Positions 1-6,809 of a stretch of 28,601 nt of DNA are shown here, one piece after another (positions within the stretch are counted from its first letter, which is position 1; each line of letters begins with the position of its first letter). Location: the NCBI GenBank assembly GCA_964354215.1, contig CAYGYT010000026.1, positions 1 through 28,601 of the forward strand, in the 5' to 3' direction. Origin of the DNA: CAVRZR01 sp964354215 (lineage in GTDB: Bacteria > Actinomycetota > Coriobacteriia > Anaerosomatales > CAVRZR01). The position numbers and the translations under genes are program-made. The notes below the pieces were generated by a model that was not told the origin of the DNA, did no database searches, and worked only from the letters and a program-made list of their open reading frames with translations.

Positions 1-230
1 GGCTCGCTGTGCGCCTTGGTCTCGCCGACCTGCCGAAGGGCGTTCGCTGGAAGCACGTGGTGGGCGGGGGCATCCTCGGAGGGATCGGCTTTACCATGTC
101 GCTCTTCATCACGAACCTCGCGTTGAGCGACACGCTTCTCCAGGCCGAGGCGAAGTTCGCGGTGCTGGCAACGTCTCTGATCGCCGGAGTCATCGGCTAC
201 GCGTACCTCAGTGCGCTCTCACGCGAGTAA
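1..230 (+). CDS. nhaA: Na+/H+ antiporter NhaA, C-terminal fragment
   Basis: This is the last 75 residues of a plus-strand gene cut by the left edge; the frame begins at base 3 and stops with TAA at 228-230. The fragment reads LAVRLGLADLPKGVRW, then the NhaA-like segment GIGFTMSLFITNLAL and a final hydrophobic helix ending YLSALSRE. The conserved GIGFTMSLFI motif belongs to the last membrane helices of NhaA, an inner-membrane antiporter that exports Na+ in exchange for H+. The residues usually tied to ion binding lie upstream and are outside the window. It is convergent with the PAS gene. The 188-base spacer between them holds no gene and only weak inverted repeats. Confidence 0.85.
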   Translation, partial: LAVRLGLADLPKGVRWKHVVGGGILGGIGFTMSLFITNLALSDTLLQAEAKFAVLATSLIAGVIGYAYLSALSRE

Positions 231-418
231 GCACGCTTTGCACGCGATTGCGGTCTTGTCGGAGGCGAGGGCCTTTGCTTCGGAATCGCGCTACTGGGCG
301 CTTGAGAACGAGGTAGAGGGCCGTCGCGGTGATTCTCGCAACAGGAACCCTCTGCCAACTGTCTTAGCTGGTGGGCCATAGTGGATCTGAGCCACAACCA
401 GGTGGAGCCGCCGCAACC

Positions 419-808
419 CTAGATCCTGGTGCCTCCGCTCGCCTCATCTGCCCACTGGGCGATCTCGAGGCAGCCCAAGTAGACCCCGTCGGCGTCGCGC
501 ACGGCGATGTAGCGCACGTACACGTCGCGGCCGTTCTTCTTCTCCAAGAACACAGCTTCTTCGCGCCAGCCGCTCGCGAACTCCGACAGCATACGGGCGA
601 TGCCCGGGCGGGAACTCTCGCTGTGGCAATCCAGCACATGGAGATCGAGGCATGCCGGTGTTCGAGAGAAGATGCGGTACGTCGAATAGTAGCGGACGAT
701 GCCGTCGGCATCGACAAAGGTGACGTCGGCCGGCAGTGCCGCAAACGAGGCCGCGACCTCTGCTGGCGAGAGCGAACCATTCTCAAACGGGATACGGGCG
801 TGAGTCAT
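419..808 (-). CDS. Stand-alone PAS domain protein, DUF438/PAS_10 type
   Basis: A 129-residue protein that is essentially one PAS domain. It resembles the PAS module at the end of DUF438 proteins: a GSLSPAEV-like lead-in, LPADVTFVDADGIVRYYS (about residues 25-42), a YRIFSRTP segment, then FASGWREEAVFLEKKNG and the final strands VRYIAVRDADGVYLGCLE (98-115). In relatives the helix before this reads CHPPKS; here it is CHSESS. PAS domains of this type sense small ligands or redox state, and no output domain is attached. The start at 808 is chosen because it has an AAGGAG site 8 bases upstream, lies in an ATGA overlap with the gene before it, and begins right at the family's N-terminus; a longer open frame upstream has no family similarity. 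Ligand and partner are unknown. Confidence 0.72.
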   Translation of the reverse strand: MTHARIPFENGSLSPAEVAASFAALPADVTFVDADGIVRYYSTYRIFSRTPACLDLHVLDCHSESSRPGIARMLSEFASGWREEAVFLEKKNGRDVYVRYIAVRDADGVYLGCLEIAQWADEASGGTRI

Positions 809-1056
809 CCGCTGGGCTCCTTCGATACTTCGGCGGCTGTTCGCAGCTCGTACATGCGCGGCCCAAGCTTGACAAGGCGACCTTCGGCCTCCCGTCGACG
901 AATCGACTCGAGCGTCGAGCGCAGTAGGAGCCTCGACTCGACGGGGTCGCGCGGCTTGCGGCGGGGCGATCGTGGCTCGTTGGCGTGCTGTGCAAGCAAG
1001 CGCACATGCTCGTGCCGATTGGCGCGCCACTCGTCGAGATCCACGACGCGGTTCAT
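805..1056 (-). CDS. Small basic hypothetical protein (83 aa)
   Basis: I do not recognise this protein. It is 83 residues, rich in Arg, Glu and Leu, with no membrane segment, signal peptide or cysteine. The first half (MNRVVDLDEWRANRHEHVRL) looks helical and charged. The second half (about 43-74) has helix LRSTLESIRRREAEGR followed by short segment LVKLGPRMYEL, which could be a small helix-strand fold. Support for it being real: its start overlaps the upstream gene's stop as ATGA, and its stop overlaps the downstream PAS gene's start as ATGA, so translation is probably coupled. There is no clear ribosome binding site of its own. It could be a small partner of the HTH-nucleotidyltransferase protein; that is inference from position only. 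Confidence 0.6.
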   Translation of the reverse strand: MNRVVDLDEWRANRHEHVRLLAQHANEPRSPRRKPRDPVESRLLLRSTLESIRRREAEGRLVKLGPRMYELRTAAEVSKEPSG

Positions 1057-1862
1057 CGCGCATCGCCGCCAACTTCGCGCAACCGGTCAAGTACTTCTTC
1101 CTCGGCGGCCCGGCGCTCAAGGTACTCGACGTCCATCTCAGAGGCGCCGAGCAAGAGTGTCTTCGCCCAGCGGCACGACTCGTCGTCATTCCAGAAGACA
1201 CACGCCGCGAGCCGGTCGACGATGACGTCCTCGATGCCCAAGACGAACGCGGTGACTCCGGCCGAGCGAACGCCTACAACGTGTTCGAGCTGGCCGGCAT
1301 CGAGCTGTCCTGCGCGAACCTCCACGACGAGATTGAGGGTGGGGTCATACCAATGACGTCCCTCGCGTTCGAATCCCCACGTAGCGAGGACTTGAGCAAC
1401 CGGCTCCGACGCCCCGGCAAGATCGATGTCGACCGTCGAGTAGTCGCCCGCCGTGTAGTGCTGGACCGCGTGCCCGCCGACAATGACCGGCGCGGAGCAG
1501 CCGAGGATCCCGACACCCTCTGTGAGCAGCCCGACGAAGCGCATGCGTCGTGCGACCTGGTCCTCAACGCCGTCGAGTAGTCGTTCAAGTTCAGACCGTG
1601 GCGGGACCGGCGCCGATTCGGCCACTGCGAGTGACCCGTCGACGCTCGCGTAGGGGTAGGGACCACGCACGAAGCTCTCGTCCCCAGCCACGCGGACCGC
1701 GGGCCGCCGCGCGACCCACGTTTCGAGGTCCGACGCGCGCACGCGCCAGAGTCGCCCGATCTTCACCGCGGGCAAGTCACCCGCGCGCACCTTGTTGTAG
1801 ACGGTGCGCTCGCTGACACCGAGGTAGTCGGCGACGCGTGAGATGTCCCAGAGTTCGTCCAT
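1053..1862 (-). CDS. Excisionase-type HTH fused to nucleotidyltransferase-like domain
   Basis: A 269-residue two-domain protein. Residues 4-52 form a MerR/excisionase-type helix-turn-helix (WDISRVADYLGVSERTVYNK ... GRLWRVRASDLETWV), as in DNA-binding proteins annotated HTH_17. After a linker, about residues 122-240 resemble the nucleotidyltransferase-like proteins of the AbiEii/DUF6036 kind: VIVGGHAVQHY (Gly129-Gly130), TVDIDL (Asp145 and Asp147, the metal-binding pair), a later acidic VVEVRAG (Glu181), and IEDVIVDRLAACVFW (210-224). A fused DNA-binding domain could let the protein regulate its own promoter. The role could be toxin-antitoxin-like or enzymatic; the sequence does not decide. 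It is first in a three-gene operon, and a -10 element lies only 6 bases before the ATG with no ribosome binding site, suggesting leaderless translation. Confidence 0.72.
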   Translation of the reverse strand: MDELWDISRVADYLGVSERTVYNKVRAGDLPAVKIGRLWRVRASDLETWVARRPAVRVAGDESFVRGPYPYASVDGSLAVAESAPVPPRSELERLLDGVEDQVARRMRFVGLLTEGVGILGCSAPVIVGGHAVQHYTAGDYSTVDIDLAGASEPVAQVLATWGFEREGRHWYDPTLNLVVEVRAGQLDAGQLEHVVGVRSAGVTAFVLGIEDVIVDRLAACVFWNDDESCRWAKTLLLGASEMDVEYLERRAAEEEVLDRLREVGGDAR

Positions 1863-1868
1863 GGGAAC

Positions 1869-1897
1869 AGAATAGCACCAATAGGAATCTAGGGGAA
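1869..1897 (-). promoter_or_regulatory. Putative extended -10 promoter, leaderless start
   Basis: On the minus strand TGCTATTCT gives an extended -10 (TGn plus TATTCT, 4 of 6 consensus bases) at 1869-1877. It ends six bases before the ATG at 1862. The -35 position (about 1892-1897) is poor. Transcription would begin at or next to the ATG. No Shine-Dalgarno sequence lies in between. Prediction only. Confidence 0.4.
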
Positions 1898-1972
1898 ACG
1901 TGCGCGGGCGCTGCCGCGCTCATGCACGTGGCTCCTCCGTCCGGATCTCAGATGCGGACCCTCGATAGAAAG

Positions 1973-2000
1973 CGGGGCCCGCCGCATTCGGCGAGCCCCG
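1973..2000 (-). terminator. Rho-independent terminator after rpsI
   Basis: A 12-bp GC-rich stem (1973-1984 with 1989-2000, one G-U pair) closes a four-base loop, and the transcript continues with CUUUCU. It begins 26 bases after the rpsI stop and marks the end of the ribosomal cluster, separating it from the accessory operon. Confidence 0.8.
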
Positions 2001-2026
2001 GACAGTACTGATGCGGCCTGCGGTTC

Positions 2027-2425
2027 CTAGCGCTTGGAGAACTGCGGGCGCTTGCGGGCCTTCTTGAGACCGTACTTCTTGCGCTCGACCATACGCGGGT
2101 CGCGGCGCAGCAGACCGGCCTTCTTGAGCTCGCCACGATACTCATCGCCGGCCTCGAGGAGCGCGCGGGCAATGCCGTGCCGAAGGGCGCCGGCCTGGCC
2201 CGAGATGCCCCCGCCGTGGATCTTGGCGATGACGTCGAAGCGGCCGAGCGTCTCGGTAGCGCGCAGCGGTTGCTCGATGAACGTCACGAGCGCCTCGCGA
2301 CCGAAGTAGTCGGCCGCGGGACGGCCGTTGACGGTGTAGGTGCCCTCGCCGGGGGTGAGACGAACGCGCGCGACCGAGGTCTTGCGGCGCCCGGTGCCCC
2401 AGTAGACAGCCTTGGTCTCAGCCAT
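2027..2425 (-). CDS. rpsI: 30S ribosomal protein S9
   Basis: A 132-residue S9 protein of usual length. It begins MAETKAVYWGTGRRKTSVARVRL and ends KARKRPQFSKR, the typical S9 basic tail whose last Lys-Arg reaches the tRNA anticodon stem loop in the P site of the small subunit. The conserved segment GGGISGQAGALRHGIARAL is present. It follows rplM with a three-base gap, the standard rplM-rpsI pair, and is the last gene before the terminator. Confidence 0.97.
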   Translation of the reverse strand: MAETKAVYWGTGRRKTSVARVRLTPGEGTYTVNGRPAADYFGREALVTFIEQPLRATETLGRFDVIAKIHGGGISGQAGALRHGIARALLEAGDEYRGELKKAGLLRRDPRMVERKKYGLKKARKRPQFSKR

Positions 2426-2428
2426 GTG

Positions 2429-2863
2429 CTAGCCCTCCAGCGTGATCTGACGCGGTTTCTGAGCCTGATGCGGATGCTCCGGACCGGAGTAGACCTTGAG
2501 CTTCATGCCCATCTTCCGGCCGAGCGTGTTCTTGGGAAGCATGCCCTTTACGGCCTTCTCGACGATGCGCCGAGGGTCCTTTGCCAGCATGCGGGCATAC
2601 GAGACTTCCTTGAGGCCGCCCGGGTAGCCGCTGTGGCTGTAGTAGTTCTTCTGGATGGCCTTGTTCCCGGTGAGGCGGATCTTCGCGGCATTCACGACGA
2701 TCACGAAATCGCCGGTGTCGACGTGCGGAGTATACGTCGGCTTGTGCTTGCCCTTGAGGATCGTGGCGATCTCGCTCGAGAGGCGGCCGAGCACCATGTC
2801 GGTCGCGTCGACAACGAGCCACTCGCGCTCGATCTCGGCGGGCTTTGCATAGTAGGTCTTCAC
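2429..2863 (-). CDS. rplM: 50S ribosomal protein L13
   Basis: A 144-residue L13, an early-assembly protein of the large subunit. It starts (GTG) KTYYAKPAEIEREWLVVDA and contains the family's DFVIVVNAAKIRLTGNK and RMLAKDPRRIVEKAVKGMLP segments. The GTG at 2863 is preferred over a start 16 codons upstream because GGAGGT lies 5 bases before it and the protein then begins at the usual family N-terminus. It is transcribed from its own predicted promoter, so rplM-rpsI can be expressed apart from the ecf-truA genes. Confidence 0.96.
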   Translation of the reverse strand: MKTYYAKPAEIEREWLVVDATDMVLGRLSSEIATILKGKHKPTYTPHVDTGDFVIVVNAAKIRLTGNKAIQKNYYSHSGYPGGLKEVSYARMLAKDPRRIVEKAVKGMLPKNTLGRKMGMKLKVYSGPEHPHQAQKPRQITLEG

Positions 2864-2934
2864 TGCGACCTCCGGTAGCGCGTACAGGGGTGTGTTCGTC
2901 CACGGTTTCACGGGGCCTTGGCGCGAACCCCTAT

Positions 2935-2963
2935 ACTTTAGCCGCGAGTTCGAGGAGCGTCAA
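2935..2963 (-). promoter_or_regulatory. Promoter for rplM-rpsI
   Basis: The minus strand has TTGACG (2958-2963), a 17-base spacer, and TAAAGT (2935-2940), a good sigma70-type promoter in the truA-rplM spacer. Start of transcription would be near 2928, leaving a leader of about 65 bases before the rplM GTG. Confidence 0.7.
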
Positions 2964-3057
2964 CAACAAACGCCACCGGGCGTGTCCATACCGCCTCCAT
3001 ACCCCTGAACACACCCGCCGAGGACGCTGGAGGACACCCGCCTGCCGAGGAACCACA

Positions 3058-3840
3058 CTAGAGCCACGCGTCCTCGGGATAGGCAACAGACCAGAGGGTG
3101 AGGCCCTGCGCAGGAGCAGTCTGGCCGGCAGCGGAGCGGTCGCACGCATCGAGCACCTCGCCCACCCACGAGGGTTCTCGGCGCCCGAGGCCGACCTCCA
3201 CGAGCGTGCCCACAATGACGCGCACCATCGCATGCAGGAACGCGTTTCCCACGACTCGCACAACGATGCACGCTTCTCCCAGCTGCACTTCCTCGACGAT
3301 CTCGATCGATTCGATGCGCCGGACGGTGCGCTTGCCCTCGGCACTCTCGGCCACGCAGAAGGACTTGAAGTCGTGCTCGCCGAGCAGAAGGCCCGCCCCC
3401 GCTCGCATGGCGACGAGGTTGACGTCGCTCCTGATCCACCACGACAGACCGGACAGGAACAGCGGCTGCTCTCCCGCGCCCACCAGGCGGTAGCGATACT
3501 CGCGAGAGAGCGCGTCAAAACGCGCGCTGAAGCCGGGGTGCGCCCGACGCACATCTCGCACGACGATCCCAGGGCCCGCGAGCGACGTCACCGACCGAGC
3601 GAGCGCCGCCGGCTCCGGTTCGTCGCCAGTGCCGGCGAGGCTCACCACCTGCCCCAGCGCATGGACACCCGCATCCGTCCTGCCAGCGCCGACCGTTTCC
3701 ACCTCTCGGCGGAGCACGGTGCCAAGCGCATCCTCCAAGCGGCCCTGAACGGTGTCGAGGCCCTGCTGGCGGGCGAAACCCGCGAAGAGAGCGCCGTGGT
3801 AGGCGACGGTCAGCGCGAGTGTCGGATCTGCGCCCACCAC
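3058..3840 (-). CDS. truA: tRNA pseudouridine(38-40) synthase TruA
   Basis: TruA isomerises uridines 38-40 in the anticodon arm of many tRNAs. The 260-residue protein has LTVAYHGALFAGFARQQG (10-27), the catalytic motif GAGRTDAGVHALGQV with Asp56, and the C-terminal FLHAMVRVIVGTLVEVG segment of the family. Two starts are possible. GTG at 3858 overlaps the ecfT stop (TAGTG) but lacks a binding site. GTG at 3840 has GGGGGA five bases upstream and gives the usual short N-terminus, so it is chosen. An open frame continues far upstream but is only a misreading of ecfT. The gene follows ecfT and precedes rplM, as in many Gram-positive genomes. Confidence 0.93.
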   Translation of the reverse strand: MVGADPTLALTVAYHGALFAGFARQQGLDTVQGRLEDALGTVLRREVETVGAGRTDAGVHALGQVVSLAGTGDEPEPAALARSVTSLAGPGIVVRDVRRAHPGFSARFDALSREYRYRLVGAGEQPLFLSGLSWWIRSDVNLVAMRAGAGLLLGEHDFKSFCVAESAEGKRTVRRIESIEIVEEVQLGEACIVVRVVGNAFLHAMVRVIVGTLVEVGLGRREPSWVGEVLDACDRSAAGQTAPAQGLTLWSVAYPEDAWL

Positions 3841-3857
3841 CTGTTCCCCCGCATCCA

Positions 3858-4655
3858 CTAGGCAAGCACGCCGACGGCGGTCATCAGGGCGAAGCCCACA
3901 GCGAGGATCGCCCAGTCGAGGGCGACAAGATGGCTCTGCTTGAACTTGGTTCGCCCCACGCCGCCACGATAGCACCGGGACTCCATCGCGATGGCGAGAT
4001 CGTCGGCCCTTCGGAACAGGGACACAAACAGGGGAACGAGCACGGGAACGTACGCGCGCGCGCGGGTGATGGGACCCCGCGCATCGAAGCGAGCACCTCG
4101 CGCGCTCTGGGCGACGATGATCTTCTCGGCCTCTTCGGCGGTGGTCGGGATGAACCTGAGCGCGATGGTGAGCATCATGGCCACGTCCCCGGCGGGGAAG
4201 CGCACGCGCTCCAGCGGCTTCATAAGACGCTCGAGACCGTCGGTGAGCGCCACCGGCGAGGTAGTGAGCGTGATGAGCGAAGTGCCCACGACCAGGAGCA
4301 GCACGCGCAGGCCGAAGAAGAGTCCCTGCACGAGCCCCGGCCCGTCGATGGCAAGGGGGCCGACGCGCACCAGAGACACGGTCGCAGGATTCCAGCGGAC
4401 CGCGTGAGCCACGACCGTGAAGACGAGCAGGAACGACACGGCCTTGAGTCCGCGCGCCACCAGCCGAAGGGGTACCCGCGACACGACGATTGCCACACCT
4501 GCCATCGTGGCGGCGAGGGCGAGGCCAACGAAGCCGCTGACCGAGAACAACATGATCGTGTAGGCGGCCGTGAGTCCGAGTTTCACCCGCGGCTCCAGCC
4601 GATGCACGGGCGAGTCGATCGGCACGTACTGGCCGAATGGAACGGGGATGCTCAC
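3858..4655 (-). CDS. ecfT: Energy-coupling factor transporter membrane protein EcfT
   Basis: EcfT is the membrane scaffold of ECF vitamin/metal importers; it links the two ATPases to a substrate-binding S component in the cell membrane. The 265-residue protein has hydrophobic segments around residues 27-60, 70-85, 110-135 and 245-265. It carries the coupling-helix motifs AQSARGARFD (Ala-Arg-Gly at 185-187) and AMESRCYRGG (226-228), where the usual second Ala-Arg-Gly has become Ser-Arg-Cys with the Arg kept. GTG at 4655 is chosen because it overlaps the upstream ATPase stop as GTGA and has GGGGGT upstream. No S component gene lies nearby, so this is probably a shared (group II) module. Confidence 0.9.
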   Translation of the reverse strand: MSIPVPFGQYVPIDSPVHRLEPRVKLGLTAAYTIMLFSVSGFVGLALAATMAGVAIVVSRVPLRLVARGLKAVSFLLVFTVVAHAVRWNPATVSLVRVGPLAIDGPGLVQGLFFGLRVLLLVVGTSLITLTTSPVALTDGLERLMKPLERVRFPAGDVAMMLTIALRFIPTTAEEAEKIIVAQSARGARFDARGPITRARAYVPVLVPLFVSLFRRADDLAIAMESRCYRGGVGRTKFKQSHLVALDWAILAVGFALMTAVGVLA

Positions 4656-5488
4656 GTCGCGCACCCCCGAGCATCGGCGATGTGAGACGCCACAGTAGCG
4701 GGATCGAGCGACAGTACGGGCAGCACCATCCCGGCCTCGCGAAGGCGCAGTTCCACTTCGAGGACCGCGGGTGGGCGCAATCCACGCTGCCTGAGAAGCT
4801 CCGGGCCCGACACGAGCTCGTCGACCGAGCCGTAGAACGCGCTCTGCCCTTCGAGGAGCACGAGCACGCGGTCCGCACGATCGAGGAACTCCTCGGCGTC
4901 GTGCGTCACCACCACCACGCCGGAATCCCGGCGAAGCGCCTGGAACACCTCTGCCACTGCACTGCGGCCGGATGCATCCAGCCCTGCGGTTGGCTCGTCG
5001 GCAAGCAGGTAGGCGGGGCGCATCGACAGCACGCCCGCGAGCGCGGCACGGCGCGCTTCTCCGCCTGAAAGACTGAACGGAGAGCGCTCCGCAAATACGA
5101 CGGGGTCGAGTCCGACCGCCTCGAGCGCATCGCGCGAGAGCGTTTGCGCCTCGGTCTTGGAGTGACCCAGGTTCGTCGGCCCGAACGCCACGTCGTCAAG
5201 GACCGTTTCGGCAAAGAGCTGCGACTCCGGGTTCTGGAACACGATCCCAACCCGCGAGCCTCGCGCGGAGGCCGAGATCGGCTGCCCGTCGAGCAAGACC
5301 GTCCCCGCCGTCGGCTCGATAAGTCCCGCAGCGCAGCGGAGCAGCGTGGACTTGCCTGAGCCGGTCGGACCCACCACCAGGACGAGCTCGCCGGGCTCGA
5401 CGCGCAGCGAGACATCTTCGAGCGCGCGCTGCTCCCAGGACTGGCCCGCGCCGTAGGCGAATCCAACACTGTTCAGCTCGAGCGGCAC
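4652..5488 (-). CDS. ecfA2: Energy-coupling factor transporter ATPase (second)
   Basis: A 278-residue ABC ATPase. Walker A is GPTGSGKST (40-48), the Q-loop is IVFQNP (Gln85), the signature is LSGGE (140-144), Walker B is YLLADEP (160-166), and VVVTHD gives the switch His. The C-terminal part resembles EcfA proteins. It pairs with the ATPase before it to form the heterodimer that drives transport through EcfT. The start GTG at 5488 lies 16 bases inside the upstream gene; the binding site is weak, so coupled translation is likely. Which of the two ATPases should be called A1 or A2 is a naming choice by gene order. Confidence 0.88.
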   Translation of the reverse strand: MPLELNSVGFAYGAGQSWEQRALEDVSLRVEPGELVLVVGPTGSGKSTLLRCAAGLIEPTAGTVLLDGQPISASARGSRVGIVFQNPESQLFAETVLDDVAFGPTNLGHSKTEAQTLSRDALEAVGLDPVVFAERSPFSLSGGEARRAALAGVLSMRPAYLLADEPTAGLDASGRSAVAEVFQALRRDSGVVVVTHDAEEFLDRADRVLVLLEGQSAFYGSVDELVSGPELLRQRGLRPPAVLEVELRLREAGMVLPVLSLDPATVASHIADARGCAT

Positions 5489-6297
5489 AGGGCACTCACC
5501 ACACTATCGGTGTCCAGAGCAGAGGCCGGGACCGAGATACCCCGCGTCCGCAGTTCGCGCCCGAGGATCCCCAGCGCCGGCAGCCCGAGACCCCAGGCCT
5601 CGAGCCGTCCCGGATCGCCGAGCATCTCACCCGGTGTCCCGATGAACACGGCCTTCCCGTTCGCCAACACGAGCACGCGGTCCGCCCGTGCCACGTCGGA
5701 GAGGTCGTGGGTGATATGAAGCACCCCGTGTGAGCGCGCCTTGAGAGCCGTCAGGACGGCGAGTACGTCCTGGCTGCCTTGCGGGTCGAGCATCGAGGTC
5801 GGCTCGTCGAGCACGAGGTAGTCGGGTCGCATCGCGAGCGCCCCGGCCAGCGCAAGTCGCTGTTTCTGCCCGCCCGACAGCAGGTGCGGCTCCCTGCGCT
5901 CAAACCCCTCGAGGCCAACCGCCGACAGCGCCTCTTCGACGCGACGGCCGATCTCTGAAGGCTCCACGCCGAGGTTCTCGGGTCCGAACGCGATGTCTTC
6001 TTCGACCACCGTGCCGACGATCTGGTTGTCGGGATTCTGGAACACGATGCCGACCCGTCGACGAACGTCCCAGATGGTGTCCTCCCCGCGCGTGTCGAGC
6101 CCGTCGACCTCGACCCGGCCAGACGTGGGGAGCAGGAGCCCGTTCGCGAGCCGCGCGAGCGTCGACTTCCCGGAGCCATTCGCCCCCACCACCGCGAGGG
6201 TCTCACTTCTTTCGAGGAGAAACGACAGCCCCCGAAGCGCCGGCACCGGGCCACTCGGCGTGACGTATTCGAAGCTCACATCGTCGAATCGAATCAT
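5473..6297 (-). CDS. ecfA1: Energy-coupling factor transporter ATPase (first)
   Basis: A 274-residue ABC ATPase of the ECF type: MIRFDDVSFEY start, Walker A GANGSGKST (38-46), Q-loop VFQNPDNQ (Gln86), signature LSGGQ (139-143), Walker B YLVLDEP (159-165), and HITHDL with switch His196. The VFQNPDNQIVGTVVEED segment is typical of EcfA/CbiO. ATG at 6297 has GAGGT close upstream. It heads the ecfA-ecfA-ecfT-truA block, 142 bases after rplQ, with a hairpin in that spacer that may reduce read-through from the ribosomal genes. Confidence 0.9.
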   Translation of the reverse strand: MIRFDDVSFEYVTPSGPVPALRGLSFLLERSETLAVVGANGSGKSTLARLANGLLLPTSGRVEVDGLDTRGEDTIWDVRRRVGIVFQNPDNQIVGTVVEEDIAFGPENLGVEPSEIGRRVEEALSAVGLEGFERREPHLLSGGQKQRLALAGALAMRPDYLVLDEPTSMLDPQGSQDVLAVLTALKARSHGVLHITHDLSDVARADRVLVLANGKAVFIGTPGEMLGDPGRLEAWGLGLPALGILGRELRTRGISVPASALDTDSVVSALCRSS

Positions 6298-6370
6298 GAG
6301 ACCTCGGGAGTAGCTCGCGGACTCGGGCGGTGCACGTGCCTCGGGGCAGACTACGTGCTCGCGTGCAGGA

Positions 6371-6396
6371 AGGGCCCCGACATCGGTCGGAGCCCT
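6371..6396 (-). terminator. Hairpin between rplQ and ecfA1 (attenuator or processing site)
   Basis: An 11-bp stem (6371-6381 with 6386-6396, one G-U pair) encloses a four-base loop in the 142-base rplQ-ecfA1 spacer. The downstream bases are UCCUGC, not a U tract, so full termination is doubtful; partial termination or an RNA processing site fits as well. No convincing promoter was found between it and ecfA1. Confidence 0.5.
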
Positions 6397-6439
6397 CCAA
6401 TACTACGTCAGCAGCCCTGTCGGGCGTTGCGCGTCGATG

Positions 6440-6793
6440 CTAGTCGACGAGCTCCATGATGACCATCGGAGCGGCGTCGCCCTTGCGCGGACCGAGCTTC
6501 AAGATCCGCGTGTAGCCCCCGTCGCGCCCCTCGAAGCGAGGTGCGATGTCGGCGAAGATCTTGTGCACGAGCTCCTTGTCGCCAAGCTCGGCCATCGCGA
6601 GGCGGCGCGAATGGACATCGCCCTTCTTGCCCCAGGTGATGATCTTGTCGACGAGCGGGCGGACTTCCTTGGCGCGCGCCTCGGTAGTCTTCATGCGCTC
6701 GTTGGTGAACAGCGCGATAGCAAGGCTTCGAAGCATCGCCCTGGTGTGGCTTGCGTCGCTGCCGAGCTTGCGCCCCTTCTTCAGGTGTCTCAT
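6440..6793 (-). CDS. rplQ: 50S ribosomal protein L17
   Basis: A 117-residue L17 of the large subunit, starting MRHLKKGRKLGSDASHTRAML as in nearly all members, with the TTEARAKEVRPLVDKIIT segment and a C-terminal YTRILKLGPRKGDAAPMVIMELV. It lies 16 bases after rpoA, the classical end of the alpha operon. Nothing in length or composition is unusual. Confidence 0.97.
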   Translation of the reverse strand: MRHLKKGRKLGSDASHTRAMLRSLAIALFTNERMKTTEARAKEVRPLVDKIITWGKKGDVHSRRLAMAELGDKELVHKIFADIAPRFEGRDGGYTRILKLGPRKGDAAPMVIMELVD

Positions 6794-6809
6794 CTTGAGC
6801 GATCTCCCG

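Noticed and set aside
231..418. Possible small gene or bidirectional terminator between nhaA and the PAS gene
   Set aside because: Only weak inverted repeats (CTGGT/ACCAG with GTGG/CCAC near 368-401) and no T tract or plausible coding frame.
2974..3057. Short direct repeats in the truA-rplM spacer considered as a CRISPR or attachment site
   Set aside because: Only two imperfect copies of each, under 20 bases, without regular spacers or integrase nearby.
3859..4878. Apparent N-terminal extension of truA through ecfT and part of the ATPase gene
   Set aside because: The extension is the ecfT and ecfA2 sequence read in the wrong frame; TruA similarity begins only near 3830.
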